Notes: generated by a model from the letters alone, not told the origin. Counted from the first letter of the stretch, positions 34,501-41,960 are shown. The stretch is 64,000 bases of DNA from Rhineura floridana (GCF_030035675.1 NC_084487.1:28438474-28502473), one strand, 5' to 3'. Numbers and translations are program-made.

Positions 34501-35902
34501 TTCTTATGTTCATCCCTAGATTATGTGTGTGATCACTAGGGATAGAGGAGAAATTCAATTCAGTTTATATTAAAAGATGAACCTACCTAAATAGTTCTTT
34601 CTGAAACGATAAAAGTAAAGGTGTCCCTGCACTTATAGTGTGAGTTGTTTCCGACTCTTAGGGTGATGTCTTGCGACGTTTACTAGGCAGACCGTATATA
34701 TGGGGTGGGATTGCCAGTTCCTTCCCCGGCCTTTCTTTACCCCCCAGCATATGCTGGGTACTCATTTTACCGGCCACGGATGGATGGAAGGCTGAGTGGA
34801 CCTCGACCCCTTTTACCAGAGATTCGACATTCCTCCTTCCGTTGGAATCGAACTCCGGCCGTGAGCAGAGCTTCGGCTGTGTTACCGCCGCTTACCACTC
34901 TGCGCCACGGAGGATCTGAAACAATATGAGAACTGAAAGCGCAGCCAATCCTTCAAAAATTTCACTTTTCAAAATTTCGCAATGCAGTTGTCCAGCTAAG
35001 TAACGTGCACAAAAGTGCAGATACTAGGACAAAATGTGCATAAGGTATATATTGGTGAAAATAACATACAAAAATGCATTAGGCAAAACTGTATTGCAAA
35101 AATATGTATATTAGGCAAAACTGTATTGCAAAAATATTAGAAATTTGCATTAACATGCTGATGAATTTTCATGAGAACTTTGTAATCTTATTTTATTTAT
35201 TCATTTGTTCTGCAAACTATGGTGGAAAACTGAATTTAATATTGGGAAAACGAGAGACGTCAAAAGTTACAGATTTGCCAATCTCTAGTGATCATTACAT
35301 AGCTGCCCATGTGCCAAGGCAAGAATATAATTTGACAACTGAAGATGATATTAAATCAGCAATCTCCTCAATTAACCAAAGTTTCCCAGTATTACACTAC
35401 CACACCCTCCCACCAAATGCTCACCTGTCAACTCCACATGCATCTCCTCCTCTTGGCTGTCAAGTGCATTTTGCAGAATCTTTGCTGTGCAGATTATCAA
35501 ATCATGGCTCTTGACTTCGTGTGAGAAAAACAGCTTCTGGCTGTTGTCACCACTGACGGCTGTAACATGGAAGCAATTCTGCAAGATGCTAAACTCATTC
35601 TTCAGATGTTGGTCCACTAGAGAAACCTGTCAGGTCAAGGATGAGCAGTGAAACATTTCCCAGGTGACAGAACTGAAGCCTTGCCTCTTGGGAAGGGACT
35701 TTCAGTGTTCCAGCCACCATCACCTGGTCCTTACCGTATTGACTAACACAGCCACTTTGCTCTTCTCTCGGGTCTCCAAGTGCCTTTTACACACATATGC
35801 AGCTGCCCGAGTCTTTCCTGCACCCGTTGGCAGCCAGATTATGATATTTTTGCCCTCCAAGGCAGGCTCAATGACTTCCCACTGATAATCGTGTAGTTCC
35901 AT
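16344..35902 (-). CDS. DHX58: DHX58 (LGP2), RIG-I-like receptor helicase, complete
   Basis: LGP2 is the CARD-less RIG-I-like receptor. It binds dsRNA ends, assists MDA5 filament formation and restrains RIG-I, acting in the cytosol upstream of MAVS. Twelve exons join in frame: 35735-35902, 35425-35626, 34114-34304, 33416-33532, 33126-33252, 25221-25412, 23988-24244, 22914-23063, 22016-22177, 20007-20197, 18599-18695, 16344-16523. The product is 677 aa (human 678). Visible motifs: Walker A PTGAGKT at 25-31 (K30), DECH at 131-134, TAS at 167-169, GIVFTRTR at 371-378, SVAEEGLDI at 440-448, motif VI ARGRARA at 469-475. The C-terminal regulatory domain has zinc ligands C557/C560 and C613/C616. No CARDs are present, as expected for LGP2, which excludes MDA5 and RIG-I. 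The start ATG has context GACCACATGG. Introns rule out a retrocopy. Its position between FGD4 and DNM1L is unusual. Confidence 0.97.
16752..17641. mobile_element. candidate non-autonomous hAT-like element
   Basis: Its ends are inverted: CAGGGGTTGCCAACC at the left and a complement of CAGGGTTTGTCAACC at the right. The flanking 8-mers GTCTAATA and GTCGAGCA agree at five of eight positions. There is no transposase. It lies in DHX58 intron 11. It contains a piece of the GCTTACTTCTGAGTA-type MITE near 17360-17420. Confidence 0.5.
18599..18695 (-). CDS. DHX58: DHX58 coding exon 11 (second zinc pair)
   Basis: Residues 586-618. It encodes [32 protein letters not shown] with zinc ligands C613 and C616. 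Acceptor aatgtag, donor gtaagt. Confidence 0.95.
19284..19390. mobile_element. decayed palindromic MITE (AACATCTGG family)
   Basis: Left part GTGGCCATCCAGATATTCCT, right part TTGCAGTCCAACATCTGGAG, the two halves of a foldback element seen in better form at 30981, 36191, 56665 and 61842. Confidence 0.5.
19652..19909. mobile_element. non-autonomous hAT transposon, 258 bp, with 8-bp TSD
   Basis: Terminal inverted repeats CAGTGGTTCTCAAAC and (complement) CAGTGATTCTCAAAC match at 14 of 15 positions. The flanks CTCCAGAC (19644-19651) and CTCCAGGC (19910-19917) are an 8-bp target duplication with one mismatch, the hAT hallmark. No transposase is present. It lies in DHX58 intron 10-11 region, between coding exons 10 and 11 side sequence, close to exon 10. 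Confidence 0.85.
20007..20197 (-). CDS. DHX58: DHX58 coding exon 10 (first zinc pair)
   Basis: Residues 523-585 plus two bases. It encodes a charged pincer end, then [19 protein letters not shown] with zinc ligands C557 and C560 of the C-terminal regulatory domain, and HHININPSF. Acceptor ctaaag, donor gtgagg. Confidence 0.94.
20836..21008 (-). repeat. decayed tRNA-derived SINE
   Basis: Contains the middle-region motif CCTCACAACAACCCTGTGAGG and a worn tRNA-like head, in minus orientation. Same family as 3669. Confidence 0.6.
21006..21760. mobile_element. possible hAT-like remnant
   Basis: The left side GAGGAACCTCAGGTTCAGGGG and right side GGCCCTTGGAAGGTTCTCC look like the two ends of a common squamate non-autonomous element, but the ends are too worn to fix the borders. 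Confidence 0.3.
22016..22177 (-). CDS. DHX58: DHX58 coding exon 9 (motif VI and pincer)
   Basis: Residues 469-522. It opens ARGRARA, the arginine-finger motif VI, then [19 protein letters not shown], the V-shaped pincer helices joining the helicase to the regulatory domain. Acceptor cttcag, donor gtaaaa. Confidence 0.95.
22530..22712. mobile_element. short inverted-repeat element (MITE)
   Basis: The left end CTAGGAGCCAATCAGTGTG and right end (complement of CTATGAGCCATTCAGCACG) are inverted copies, each followed inward by AAAGGGGAG. An internal piece is also duplicated in reverse (GATTGGCTCCAATCAGCAGG). It lies in the intron between DHX58 exons 8 and 9. Confidence 0.55.
22914..23063 (-). CDS. 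DHX58: DHX58 coding exon 8 (motif V)
   Basis: Residues 419-468, phase 0 both sides. It encodes [13 protein letters not shown], motif [11 protein letters not shown] and [15 protein letters not shown]. The donor gtcagc is weaker than the others but still GT. Confidence 0.96.
23988..24244 (-). CDS. DHX58: DHX58 coding exon 7 (motif IV region)
   Basis: Residues 333-418. It encodes [13 protein letters not shown], the start of RecA-like domain 2 with [12 protein letters not shown] at 371-382, and ends SSQTKHMTQ. Acceptor ttgcag, donor gtaaga. Confidence 0.96.
25221..25412 (-). CDS. DHX58: DHX58 coding exon 6 (Hel2i)
   Basis: Residues 269-332 plus one base. It encodes [32 protein letters not shown] and a helical stretch to QIFE. 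Acceptor ttatcag, donor gtaagt. Confidence 0.95.
25492..26053 (-). mobile_element. Bov-B (RTE-clade) LINE, 5'-truncated
   Basis: The minus strand encodes the C-terminal part of a Bov-B reverse transcriptase protein: [35 protein letters not shown] and [15 protein letters not shown]. The 3' tail is the expected TAAC/CAA-rich repeat at 25492-25510. Only about 0.55 kb survives, with a small unbroken 98-codon stretch. It supports a squamate origin. Confidence 0.9.
26055..26475 (-). mobile_element. L2/CR1-type LINE 3' end
   Basis: The minus strand reads as a worn L2-like C-terminus (frame with FKALKNLGP near 26395) and its 3' UTR. It begins immediately after the Bov-B fragment. Strongly decayed. 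Confidence 0.55.
26970..27085 (+). repeat. unclassified dispersed repeat
   Basis: Contains CCCTAACAAACTACAGGTTC and GGATTCTTTGGGGAAGCC, then TGTTTAAAGTGGTCTGACAC. The same segment recurs inverted at 63890-64000. I cannot name the family. Confidence 0.5.
28620..28815 (+). repeat. purine-rich tandem/duplicated block, copy 1
   Basis: Contains two units spaced about 147 bp, each with a GAAG..GCTG...TAAAG...CTTGGAGG-like core. A related block with the same two units lies 1.4 kb away at 30085. Preceded by a (GT)n/(GA)n tract at 28569-28610. Confidence 0.6.
28847..29075 (+). repeat. tRNA-derived SINE with Bov-B-type tail (Sauria SINE)
   Basis: Head AGAGCCAGTATGGTGTAGTG, B-box-like GGTTGGAATCTCC, and tail GGGTCGCCAGAAGTCGGAAT with CGACTTGAGGGCAG, the Bov-B LINE 3' end used by squamate SINEs, then (CCATT)n. 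The flanks AGAGGACACA at 28837-28846 and 29076-29085 are a perfect 10-bp target duplication. Lies in DHX58 intron 5. Confidence 0.92.
29610..29842 (-). repeat. tRNA-derived SINE
   Basis: Minus-oriented, well preserved: tail TTATTTTTACATTTATATCC on the left, CCTCACAAGAACCCTGTGAGG in the middle and head ending CACTGGCTCT on the right. Same family as 3669. Confidence 0.85.
30085..30310 (+). repeat. purine-rich tandem/duplicated block, copy 2
   Basis: Repeats the 28620 block: GGTGGCATTTGGAGGAAGG, then ATGGGAGGGAGAGAAGG, GAGACAGCTTTATGCCTCTG, and a second TACTTGGAGGAAAG. The two copies have diverged by small indels and substitutions. Confidence 0.6.
30437..30712 (+). mobile_element. L2/CR1-type LINE 3' end
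   Basis: Contains GGGCCTTGAAGACCTGGCTC (end of the LINE ORF2), a TTTTAA-rich 3' UTR, GTATGTCGCCCAGAGTAGC and a tail of AATAAATAAATAAT. Lies in DHX58 intron 5. Confidence 0.7.
30981..31119. mobile_element. palindromic hAT-like MITE
   Basis: Left CAGGGATAGCCAACATGTTG and right (complement) AGAGATAGCCAACATGGTGCC are inverted ends. Inside, TTGTTGGACTCTAACTCCCAT pairs with its right-half partner TGCAGTCCAACAGCATCTGG. No coding capacity. Confidence 0.7.
31262..31385. mobile_element. palindromic hAT-like MITE, decayed
   Basis: Left CCAGATGCTGCTGGGCCAC and right GAGTCCAACAACATCTGGAGG are the paired halves. Outer ends worn. Confidence 0.5.
31868..32115 (+). repeat. unclassified dispersed repeat, copy A
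   Basis: Shares extended similarity, in opposite orientation, with 49500-49785: TTGGGCTGATTGTAGGTGTT, CTCAGAGGTACATGTTACC, CTTTGAAAGACCAATCCAAAT and ATCTCAGAGAGGAGGTCAGG all have counterparts. A 70-codon open frame runs through both copies but with no recognisable domain. Confidence 0.6.
33126..33252 (-). CDS. DHX58: DHX58 coding exon 5 (start of helicase insertion Hel2i)
   Basis: Residues 227-268 plus one base. It encodes [15 protein letters not shown] and [15 protein letters not shown], in the helical insertion typical of RIG-I-like receptors. Acceptor cctcag, donor gtgagt. The following intron is 7.9 kb, the longest within the coding part. Confidence 0.95.
33416..33532 (-). CDS. DHX58: DHX58 coding exon 4
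   Basis: Residues 188-226, an open phase-0 exon too short to stand out as an ORF. It begins [13 protein letters not shown] and ends [10 protein letters not shown], aligning with human LCANLDTWCIMS...RRSQ. Acceptor ttccag, donor gtaaag. Confidence 0.93.
33797..33965 (-). repeat. tRNA-Ala-type SINE, decayed
   Basis: Minus-oriented: GGAAGTTGCCTTATACCG at the left is the worn 3' end (consensus ...TATAAGGCAGCTTCC), with ATTGTCTACTCTGACTGGCAG inside. Head degraded. In DHX58 intron 3-4. Confidence 0.55.
34114..34304 (-). CDS. DHX58: DHX58 coding exon 3 (DECH box, motif III)
   Basis: Residues 124-187. It encodes [16 protein letters not shown] (Walker B/DECH at 131-134) and [14 protein letters not shown]. 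The residue after TAS is Leu (codon CTA), where human LGP2 and MDA5 have Pro. RIG-I has Val there, so the change may be tolerated. Confidence 0.95.
34395..34512 (+). repeat. unclassified dispersed repeat (GATCCAGCAGGGCTTTTCTT)
   Basis: Contains GGATGCTGCACTAGATAGGCC and TGATCCAGCAGGGCTTTTC. Related sequence lies at 41013 and, inverted, at 40265. The family is common in squamates but I cannot name it. Confidence 0.5.
34612..34915 (-). repeat. tRNA-derived SINE with 11-bp TSD
   Basis: On the minus strand: CCTCCGTGGCGCAGAGTGG head, B box GGAGTTCGATTCC, and a tail with CCTAAGAGTCGGAAACAACT and AAGTGCAGGGACACCTTTAC. Flanks CTGAAACGATA (34601-34611) and CTGAAACAATA (34916-34926) are a target duplication with one mismatch. 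It lies in DHX58 intron 2 and is a SINE, not a tRNA gene. Confidence 0.9.
35425..35626 (-). CDS. DHX58: DHX58 coding exon 2
   Basis: Residues 57-123 plus one base, phase 0 to 1. It encodes [12 protein letters not shown], then [15 protein letters not shown] and the acidic EEEMHVELT. Acceptor gacag, donor gtgagc. Confidence 0.95.
35735..35902 (-). CDS. DHX58: DHX58 coding exon 1 (start, Walker A)
   Basis: Residues 1-56, opening [19 protein letters not shown], with Walker A PTGAGKT at 25-31. K30 aligns with the ATPase lysine of human LGP2. Donor gtaagg. A 24-base 5' UTR stretch (35903-35926) precedes the ATG, bounded by an acceptor ccatag. Confidence 0.97.
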
Positions 35903-35926
35903 GTGGTCACAGTTTTGAGGGCTGGT
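35903..35926 (-). other. DHX58: DHX58 5' UTR, second exon part
   Basis: The 24 bases before the DHX58 ATG, bounded upstream on the minus strand by an acceptor CCATAG. They contain no ATG. The predicted partner is the candidate first exon ending at 39042. Confidence 0.5.
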
Positions 35927-36190
35927 CTATGGAATAACTTAAAGAGCAAGAGTGTCAAGTGAGCTCAGTGTAGCTCTCCGCCATAGTTACTCCTTCCATA
36001 TCCATGAAGCAAAAGATTCAGACAATGTCTAGGATGAGACTGAGAGAGATACAGCTCAGAGAACCACTGAAGAAGCAGCTCAGGCAGATGTGAAAGAACT
36101 GAAGAGTATGATGGAGAAGAGACAAAAGATGGAAGCAAGGGATTGTTGTGGCCACATCTGTAACCACTGGGCAATTGTTAACATCTAGGT

Positions 36191-36326
36191 CAGGGATAAC
36201 CAACATGGAGCCCTCCCAATGTTGTGGACTATGACTCCCATTATTCCTTACCATTGGCAATGCTGGCTGGGGCTGACAGGAGTTTCAGCCCACAGCATCT
36301 AGGGGGCGCCACTTTGGCTATCCCTG
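36191..36326. mobile_element. palindromic hAT-like MITE
   Basis: Inverted ends CAGGGATAACCAACATGGAG and (complement) CAGGGATAGCCAAAGTGGC. Flanking 8-mers ATCTAGGT and GTCTAGAA agree at six of eight positions. In the predicted DHX58 5' UTR intron. Confidence 0.75.
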
Positions 36327-36539
36327 GTCTAGAAGAATTGCTTGAGCCCAGATACTGAAGACATAAAACAGCAAGGGTAAAAGCACCTAAATATTCTGAA
36401 GCAAATGTATTTCCAACATGTTTTGATTATCTGGGGAAATCAACAGTTAAAAACAAATACAAAAATAACACCCTAATTTATTTCACCTTGGTTAAAAAGG
36501 CTATCCTGCTACATCCTGCTCACTTTATTTATGTATTTA

Positions 36540-36803
36540 TTCAGTTTGAGAATGTTCCTGTTTACCTGGGCATTTGGTGGCTAAGGGGCACTGTTCCTGG
36601 AGGCCCAAGAATCACTCAGGAAAAAAATGTTTGTAATGGTGTTTTGGAATGTTTTAATTTGTAATTGTGTTTTGGAATGTTTAACTGTTTTTAGTATGCC
36701 TTTTTTATTCTTGTTAAATTGTTCTGTTTGTGTTTGCTGCCTTGGGCTTCTTTGGGGGGAATGGTGGGATATAAATTCAATAAGTAAACAACAATAAATA
36801 CCT
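36540..36803 (+). mobile_element. L2/CR1-type LINE 3' end
   Basis: Contains a TTTTAATTTG-rich 3' UTR and the family-typical GCTGCCTTGGGCTTC, then GGTGGGATATAAATTCAATA and an AATAAATA tail. A SINE of the 3669 family follows directly. Confidence 0.65.
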
Positions 36804-36807
36804 AAAT

Positions 36808-37037
36808 ATTTATTTATTATTACATTTATATCCCATCTTTCCTCTGAGGAGTTCAAGATGGAATACAAGCATGGTTCTCTCCCTCCCAATTTTATCCTCA
36901 CAACAATCCTGGGAGGTAGGTTAGGTTGAGAGTGACTGACCCAAGGTAAACCAGTAAGCTTCATTGCCTAGCAGGGATTTGAACTCTGGTCTCTTAGATC
37001 CCAGTCTGGCACTCTAGTCACTACACTATACTGGCTT
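36808..37037 (-). repeat. tRNA-derived SINE
   Basis: Minus-oriented copy of the 3669 family: tail ATTTATTTATTATTACATT, middle CCTCACAACAATCCTGGGAGG, head ending CACTATACTGGCTTTT. Confidence 0.8.
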
Positions 37038-38202
37038 TTTTCACCTCCTACATTGCCTTGTGTTATTGCTGTGACCCTCTCACTCTCTCTCATTCTGCAG
37101 AGCCAATTTTTTCCTGAAGCTTGGGTGGCTGACAGGAGAGATGGCTGTGGGCTGTTCAACAGAGAAGAGAAAGGCATTTTGCACGTAAGCCAAGTCACTC
37201 TATTTCTACACATATCCAAGGTATGGCTAAGTGATAAGGATTCACAACCAGAGACCTGCCTCAAACTAAGGCCTGGGATGTAGGAGAAGCACGATGGTAC
37301 CACTCATATCAGGGTTATGCATCCTATTTCATAGTGGTTGCAGGTTTATGAGGTTGGACTGTGATGGTGAAAGGAAAGGCAGGATATTGAGGAGGATGTC
37401 ATGGCCAAGAGGTTTAAGTAGGTTTGGGGACACAAATGGAGAGATAAAACTTGTCTCTAAGATGTGGGCACCTCTGAGCCCAGAGAACAAAACAGATGTT
37501 AGAAAAAATCTATCCAGGTCTTTGGAGGGTTTCCCAATTAAACTCTGGACCTCAAAATGCTTACTTTCCAATTCATTCCCATTTGCTGTAGAAACCATTT
37601 TAATGTATTTTTATATATTTTATTTATTAATTAATACTAGGTGCTGTCCTTCTGCTCACTTCGCTTGCCAACCCTGCCCGCCCACCCACCCCCTTTTACA
37701 GCTCACCAAAGCCAACCTCCATTCCTTTACAGGTTGTCAAAGCACCTTTACACCTGTCTGCCTGCTTCCATCTCCCAGCAGCTCTCAGAAGTCTGTTATC
37801 TCACTGTAATTTGCTGCGCTGCCTGTCGGCAGCCAAGTCAATTGCTGCATGATGACATCCTTAGGCAAATATATTACAGTAGAAACATTTTTAATTCAGA
37901 GAAATAATATCAAGCTGTCTTATTTGGTTCCATCTCTGAAGCTAAGCTCAGTAGCTCTGGGGCAGTAAGTACCTGGACAGTTACTTAATCCATCCACAGA
38001 CCCTTGGATTGTTGTATTTTAAAGACTAACAGATCTATTGTGGTGTAAGCTATTGTGGATAGAAATCCCCCCCCATATACACACACTTATAGAGGGGGAA
38101 AGGCTATGTAAAGGATACAGTAATATTTCTATGGAAATCTCAAATGCATACAAGCATAGTGATAATTTACAACAGCAATAATTGGTGATAACATACAACA
38201 TA

Positions 38203-38512
38203 GGGTGTTTCTGAACCGTTGCTATTTTTGGGTGGAATTCTATCACATACTGGCAAATTTAGGTTCCACAATTATAGTTGATTGAGAAGTCTTGCCAAAC
38301 AAACCCACTTCCCCAAAAGATTGGACTTTTTGTGTTAAGGAAAGTGACAGAAAAATGCACTGGAAAATGAGGGAGAGCACTTGCTTTTATGCAAAGTCAT
38401 CTAATCTCCCTGCAAACAAATCGGAATAAATGCTTATTAAACAGCCAATGTTGCCTAATCTGAATGGAAACAAATAAGGAGGAATGCTCAATAAACAGTT
38501 CTGGAAACACCC
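38203..38512. mobile_element. non-autonomous TIR element (GGGTGTTTC ends)
   Basis: Left GGGTGTTTCTGAACCGTTG and right (complement) GGGTGTTTCCAGAACTGTT are inverted termini. A second copy lies inverted at 42009-42688 and is split by a solo LTR, which allows the two to be compared. No transposase. Confidence 0.6.
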
Positions 38513-38629
38513 AGATTAATCCAAGCATTGCCATGCAACATCAGCACTTTTAGTGGGAGATGAAACCGTGGTCTCAAGTGATTTCTAAATAAATAGGATC
38601 AAACTTGTACTGAGATATGCTAGTTTATT

Positions 38630-38880
38630 TATAGCATTTGTTAGTCGGTTTTTTCCAAAAACAGGACTCAAAGCGACGTACAAAAAGGAAAACAAAAACA
38701 CATTGTATATGAAATAGCTTACAGCAAGTCAAACAATGGCAAAAATAATTTCAAGCGGAATAATAAAACAATAATAGAGAAAAACCAAATGGCACATATA
38801 ACAGCAACAGAAAAACAGCAAGTTCAGCAAGTTCAGTCCGGACTCTCTCTGTAATATTTTTTTTTGTTGGAAACTGTTGA
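38630..38880 (-). mobile_element. possible CR1/L2-type LINE tail
   Basis: Minus-strand reading gives GTCGCTTTGAGTCCTGTTTTT then a tail AAATGCTATAAATAAA, resembling LINE 3' ends elsewhere in the window. Weak. Confidence 0.4.
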
Positions 38881-39041
38881 TCAGCAGCTGTTCCAAGGAA
38901 GGATAAATAACTAAACAGAATAGATTAACATCACTCTGCCTGAATAATGGGAGATGGGTTTCTCCAAGCAGAATGCACTTAGTCTCCCCTAATGCAAGCT
39001 TCTTCTACCCCCTCTATTCCCTCTCTCATCATACCCCATAC

Positions 39042-39110
39042 CTGTCCCTGCACAGGTCCAAGAGTTCTTCCAGACAAAAGTGCCAATGCCTCTGTTGTGC
39101 TCCTTCTTCA
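39042..39110 (-). other. DHX58: candidate DHX58 non-coding first exon
   Basis: On the minus strand the sequence downstream of the ISRE runs about 70 bases with no ATG to a strong donor CAG|GTATGG at 39042/39041. Splicing to 35926 would give a 5' UTR free of upstream ATGs. The upstream end is a guess, placed about 60 bases below the ISRE. This is inference from sequence pattern only. Confidence 0.4.
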
Positions 39111-39146
39111 ACCTAGCTTGGTGAAATTATCTCCCCCTCTTAATGT

Positions 39147-39180
39147 TTTCTTTAGTTTCCTCTTGCTAGAAAACGAAACC
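39147..39180 (-). promoter_or_regulatory. DHX58: interferon-stimulated response element cluster
   Basis: At 39169-39180 the plus strand reads GAAAACGAAACC, a perfect GAAANNGAAAC ISRE core bound by ISGF3/IRFs. Read on the minus strand it is GGTTTCGTTTTC. Just downstream on the minus strand is GGAAACTAAAGAAAAC, a second IRF-like GAAAC/GAAAAC array. DHX58 is interferon-induced in mammals, and the predicted first exon starts just after this cluster. Confidence 0.55.
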
Positions 39181-40264
39181 TAAATGTAGCTTTTGTAGAC
39201 TGTCTGTTTTGGAGCCCCAGCCAAGGAGAACCTTGACAGCGACAAACTAAGGCTTTTCAGATTGCCTGTGACAGAACCAGTCTGCCTTGTAGCAGCCACC
39301 TGAATGCTATAAACTTCTTGGAATACCACATAAGGGGAAGGTAGTGGGTCAATTGTTTCATGTTGTATTGGATATGTTTGGGGATGGAAGGATCAATTTC
39401 AGTTCTGTTTCTCATTTTTTCCCCAGCCTTAAATTCAGTTCTCCACATTTCTACAGCAATTTGTGATTTAAAAAAAATCATGACAATCAGCATTCCCCCA
39501 AAAATATTTTTATTTATTTTTTATTACTGTATTAAATTTATATCCTTTCAACGCATGCTTAATTGAATTTCTCCCCCATCCCTAGATATGTGTAAGGCAC
39601 CAGCTTTCTGTACAACTTTAGGTATCTTGCTAAAGGTCTTGGATCTTGCTGTCAGGGCTCACTGTGAGTTATCTGTTGCGAACAAGATTTTATGTGCCAT
39701 AAAATTTTATGTGTGGAGACTCAGCCTTCTGCCCCACCGGCATTCTATTGGAAAGAGTGGCTGCTTAGGTACGTATCAGAACTAAAACAAGTCATGTCCA
39801 CTATCTAGCTTGATTTCTCTCTCACTCACTCTCCCCCACTCACTCAATCCTTCCCCACCCTTGCTCCCTCCCTCCCTCCCTTCTGCTCCACTCATCCCCT
39901 TCCCCTTTTGTCACCGATCCTCCCCCCTGCTCGCCCATTCACTCATCCTTTGCTCGCATGTATTTACAAGTCTCCTGTCATTAGCCAGTATCATCCACAC
40001 ATGAATACCAGCAACCACCGGTCAATACTATCTGTGCCACAACTGAAAAGAAATAAATTCCCCATGTGCAGATCAGATAAGTCAAGAAAGTTAATCAAGC
40101 CACACAGGATGTGCATTATATAATCAAGGAATTAAGCGACGTGTAGAGGACATTCCAGGGAACATTTGCTTATTTTACATGCACACTGTATTGATATCTG
40201 TTATATTGTGCTTGTTTCCATGATGCCAGCCGCCTTGATTTCTTTTATAGAAGACGGGAGTTCA

Positions 40265-40440
40265 AAATACGTTAAATAAAAATGAATATGAGAAAAGCCC
40301 TGCTGAATCAAAGGCCATTCTAGTCCAGTGTTTCCCATGGTGGCCAAGCAGGTGCCCGTGCACACCCCACAAGCAGGACAGGAGAGCAAAGGCCCCCTCT
40401 CCCATGGTTGTTCCCCAGTAACTGACATTCAGACAGATGA
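40265..40440 (-). repeat. unclassified dispersed repeat
   Basis: Inverted relative of 34395 and 41013: GAGAAAAGCCCTGCTGAATC, GGTGCCCGTGCACACCCCAC and CCATGGTTGTTCCCCAGTAAC. Family not identified. Confidence 0.45.
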
Positions 40441-40458
40441 TCTTGCCATTGGTAGCTT

Positions 40459-40950
40459 AATTTATTTATTTATTTATTTTATTACATTTTTAGACCGCCC
40501 TATAGCAACAAGCTCTCAGGGCAGTGTACAACAGGGTAAAAACAGATTAAAATACATGTGGGTATGAGTACAATACAATAGAAAACATTTTTAAAAACAA
40601 AATTAAGACAAAAGATTAAAATTAAAATAAATGAAAATTAAATTTAAAATGCCTGGGCAAAGAGGTAGGTCTTTACCTGGCGCCGAAAAGATAACAAAGA
40701 AGGCACCAGGCATATCTCATCAGGGAGGGCGTTCCATAATTCGGGGGCCACCACTGAGAAGGCCCTAGCTCTAGTTATTGCTCTCCGGGCCTCCCTATGC
40801 GTTGGAACCCGGAGAAGGGCCTTCGACATCGAGCGCAGTGACCGGGTAGGTACATAGCGGGAGAGGCGTTCCGCCAGGTATTGCGGTCCGATGCCGTTAA
40901 GGGCTTTATAGGTAAGAACCAACACTTTAAATCTGGCCCGGAAACATATT
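40459..40950 (-). mobile_element. L2/CR1-clade LINE 3' end
   Basis: Minus strand encodes LVLTYKALNGIGPQYLAERL and PELWNALPDEICLVPSLLSF, the C-terminus of the LINE reverse transcriptase protein, unbroken for 93 codons. The 3' tail is a TAAATAAATA repeat at 40461-40480. Confidence 0.85.
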
Positions 40951-41012
40951 AACCCTCAAAGACATGGAGGATAAGGCTACTAGCCATTATGACTATGCTC
41001 TGACCCCATGGG

Positions 41013-41187
41013 CACAGGCAGAATGCTTCTGAACACCAACTACTGGAAAACACCGGAGGGTGCTGTTGTGCTCAGGTCCTGCTTGTGGGCTTCCCATGGG
41101 CATCTGGTTGGCCACTGTGAGAACAGGATGCTGGACTAGATGGGCCACTGGCCTGATCCAGCAGGCACTTCTGTTCTTACATTTGCC
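41013..41187 (+). repeat. unclassified dispersed repeat
   Basis: Contains GTGCTCAGGTCCTGCTTGTG, GGATGCTGGACTAGATGGGC and TGATCCAGCAGGCACTTCTG. Same family as 34395. Confidence 0.55.
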
Positions 41188-41189
41188 TA

Positions 41190-41960
41190 AGCCCCTTTTA
41201 AGGCCCCCTAAACTGGTGGCCATCACCACATCTTATGGCAGAGAATTCCATCCTTTAGCTATGCCATTCATGATGAAATACTTCCTTTTTCCTGTCCTCC
41301 CATCATTTAGCATCATTGGATGACTCCAGGTTTTAATATTACAAGAGTAACATTTCTCCTTATCCTTTTTCTCCACACTATGTTTCTTCTCACTTGCCTT
41401 TCCCCCCTATACTAAAGAGCCCCAGATGTTGTAACCTTTTCTTACTGCAGACCTGTGATTACCTTGGTCGCCGTTTCCTGCACGTTTCCCAGCTTTACAA
41501 TATCTATTTTGAGATGTGGAAACCAAAACTGTATAAAATATTCCAAGCATTGGCACACCATAGATTTGCATAAAAATATTATGATTCTGTCAGTTTTATT
41601 TTCAATCCATTTCCTAATGATCCCTATCACAGATGCTGTCCTTTTCACAGCAGCTGCATACTGGGTCAACATTTTCAATGAGCTATCCCAAGATCTTTTT
41701 CCTGGTCAGCCACTCCCAGCTCAGAACCCATCATTGAAGTTAGGATTTATTTTATTTTTGCCCTATTGTGCATTATTTTACACTTCAACATTGAATCGCC
41801 TTTACAGTTTGTTGCCAATTTATACAGTTTGGAGAAATCCTTTCAAATCCCTCAGCAATCTCTTTTTGATTTTAAACACACTGTAAATAAATTACAAACA
41901 AGTTCAAAAATCACAAACCCCAATACAGATTCTTGGGAACCCTCTTCTCTTTCATCCTTC
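41190..41960 (-). mobile_element. CR1/L3-type LINE fragment
   Basis: Minus strand encodes CLEYFIQFWFPHLKIDIVKL and VQETATKVITGLQ, the C-terminal part of a CR1-type reverse transcriptase protein. The rest, GGTGGCCATCACCACATC and ATCCCTATCACAGATGCTG on the plus strand, is typical of old amniote CR1/L3 copies. Heavily decayed. The 143-codon open frame on the plus strand is antisense and not a gene. Confidence 0.7.

Noticed and set aside
34840-34915. tRNA gene on the minus strand
   Set aside because: It is the head of a SINE with a target-site duplication around the whole 304-bp unit.
16344-35902. DHX58 as a retrocopy or pseudogene, or as MDA5/RIG-I
   Set aside because: Eleven GT-AG introns, all phases match, no stop in any exon, all motifs present. 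No CARD-coding exons and the length of 677 aa fit LGP2 only.
37294-37809. 171-codon plus-strand open frame
   Set aside because: No start context, no recognisable domain, pyrimidine-rich composition and low-complexity CH/P-rich segments. Likely chance in an LGP2 5' intron region.
41455-41886. 143-codon plus-strand open frame
   Set aside because: It is antisense to an old CR1/L3-type LINE fragment.
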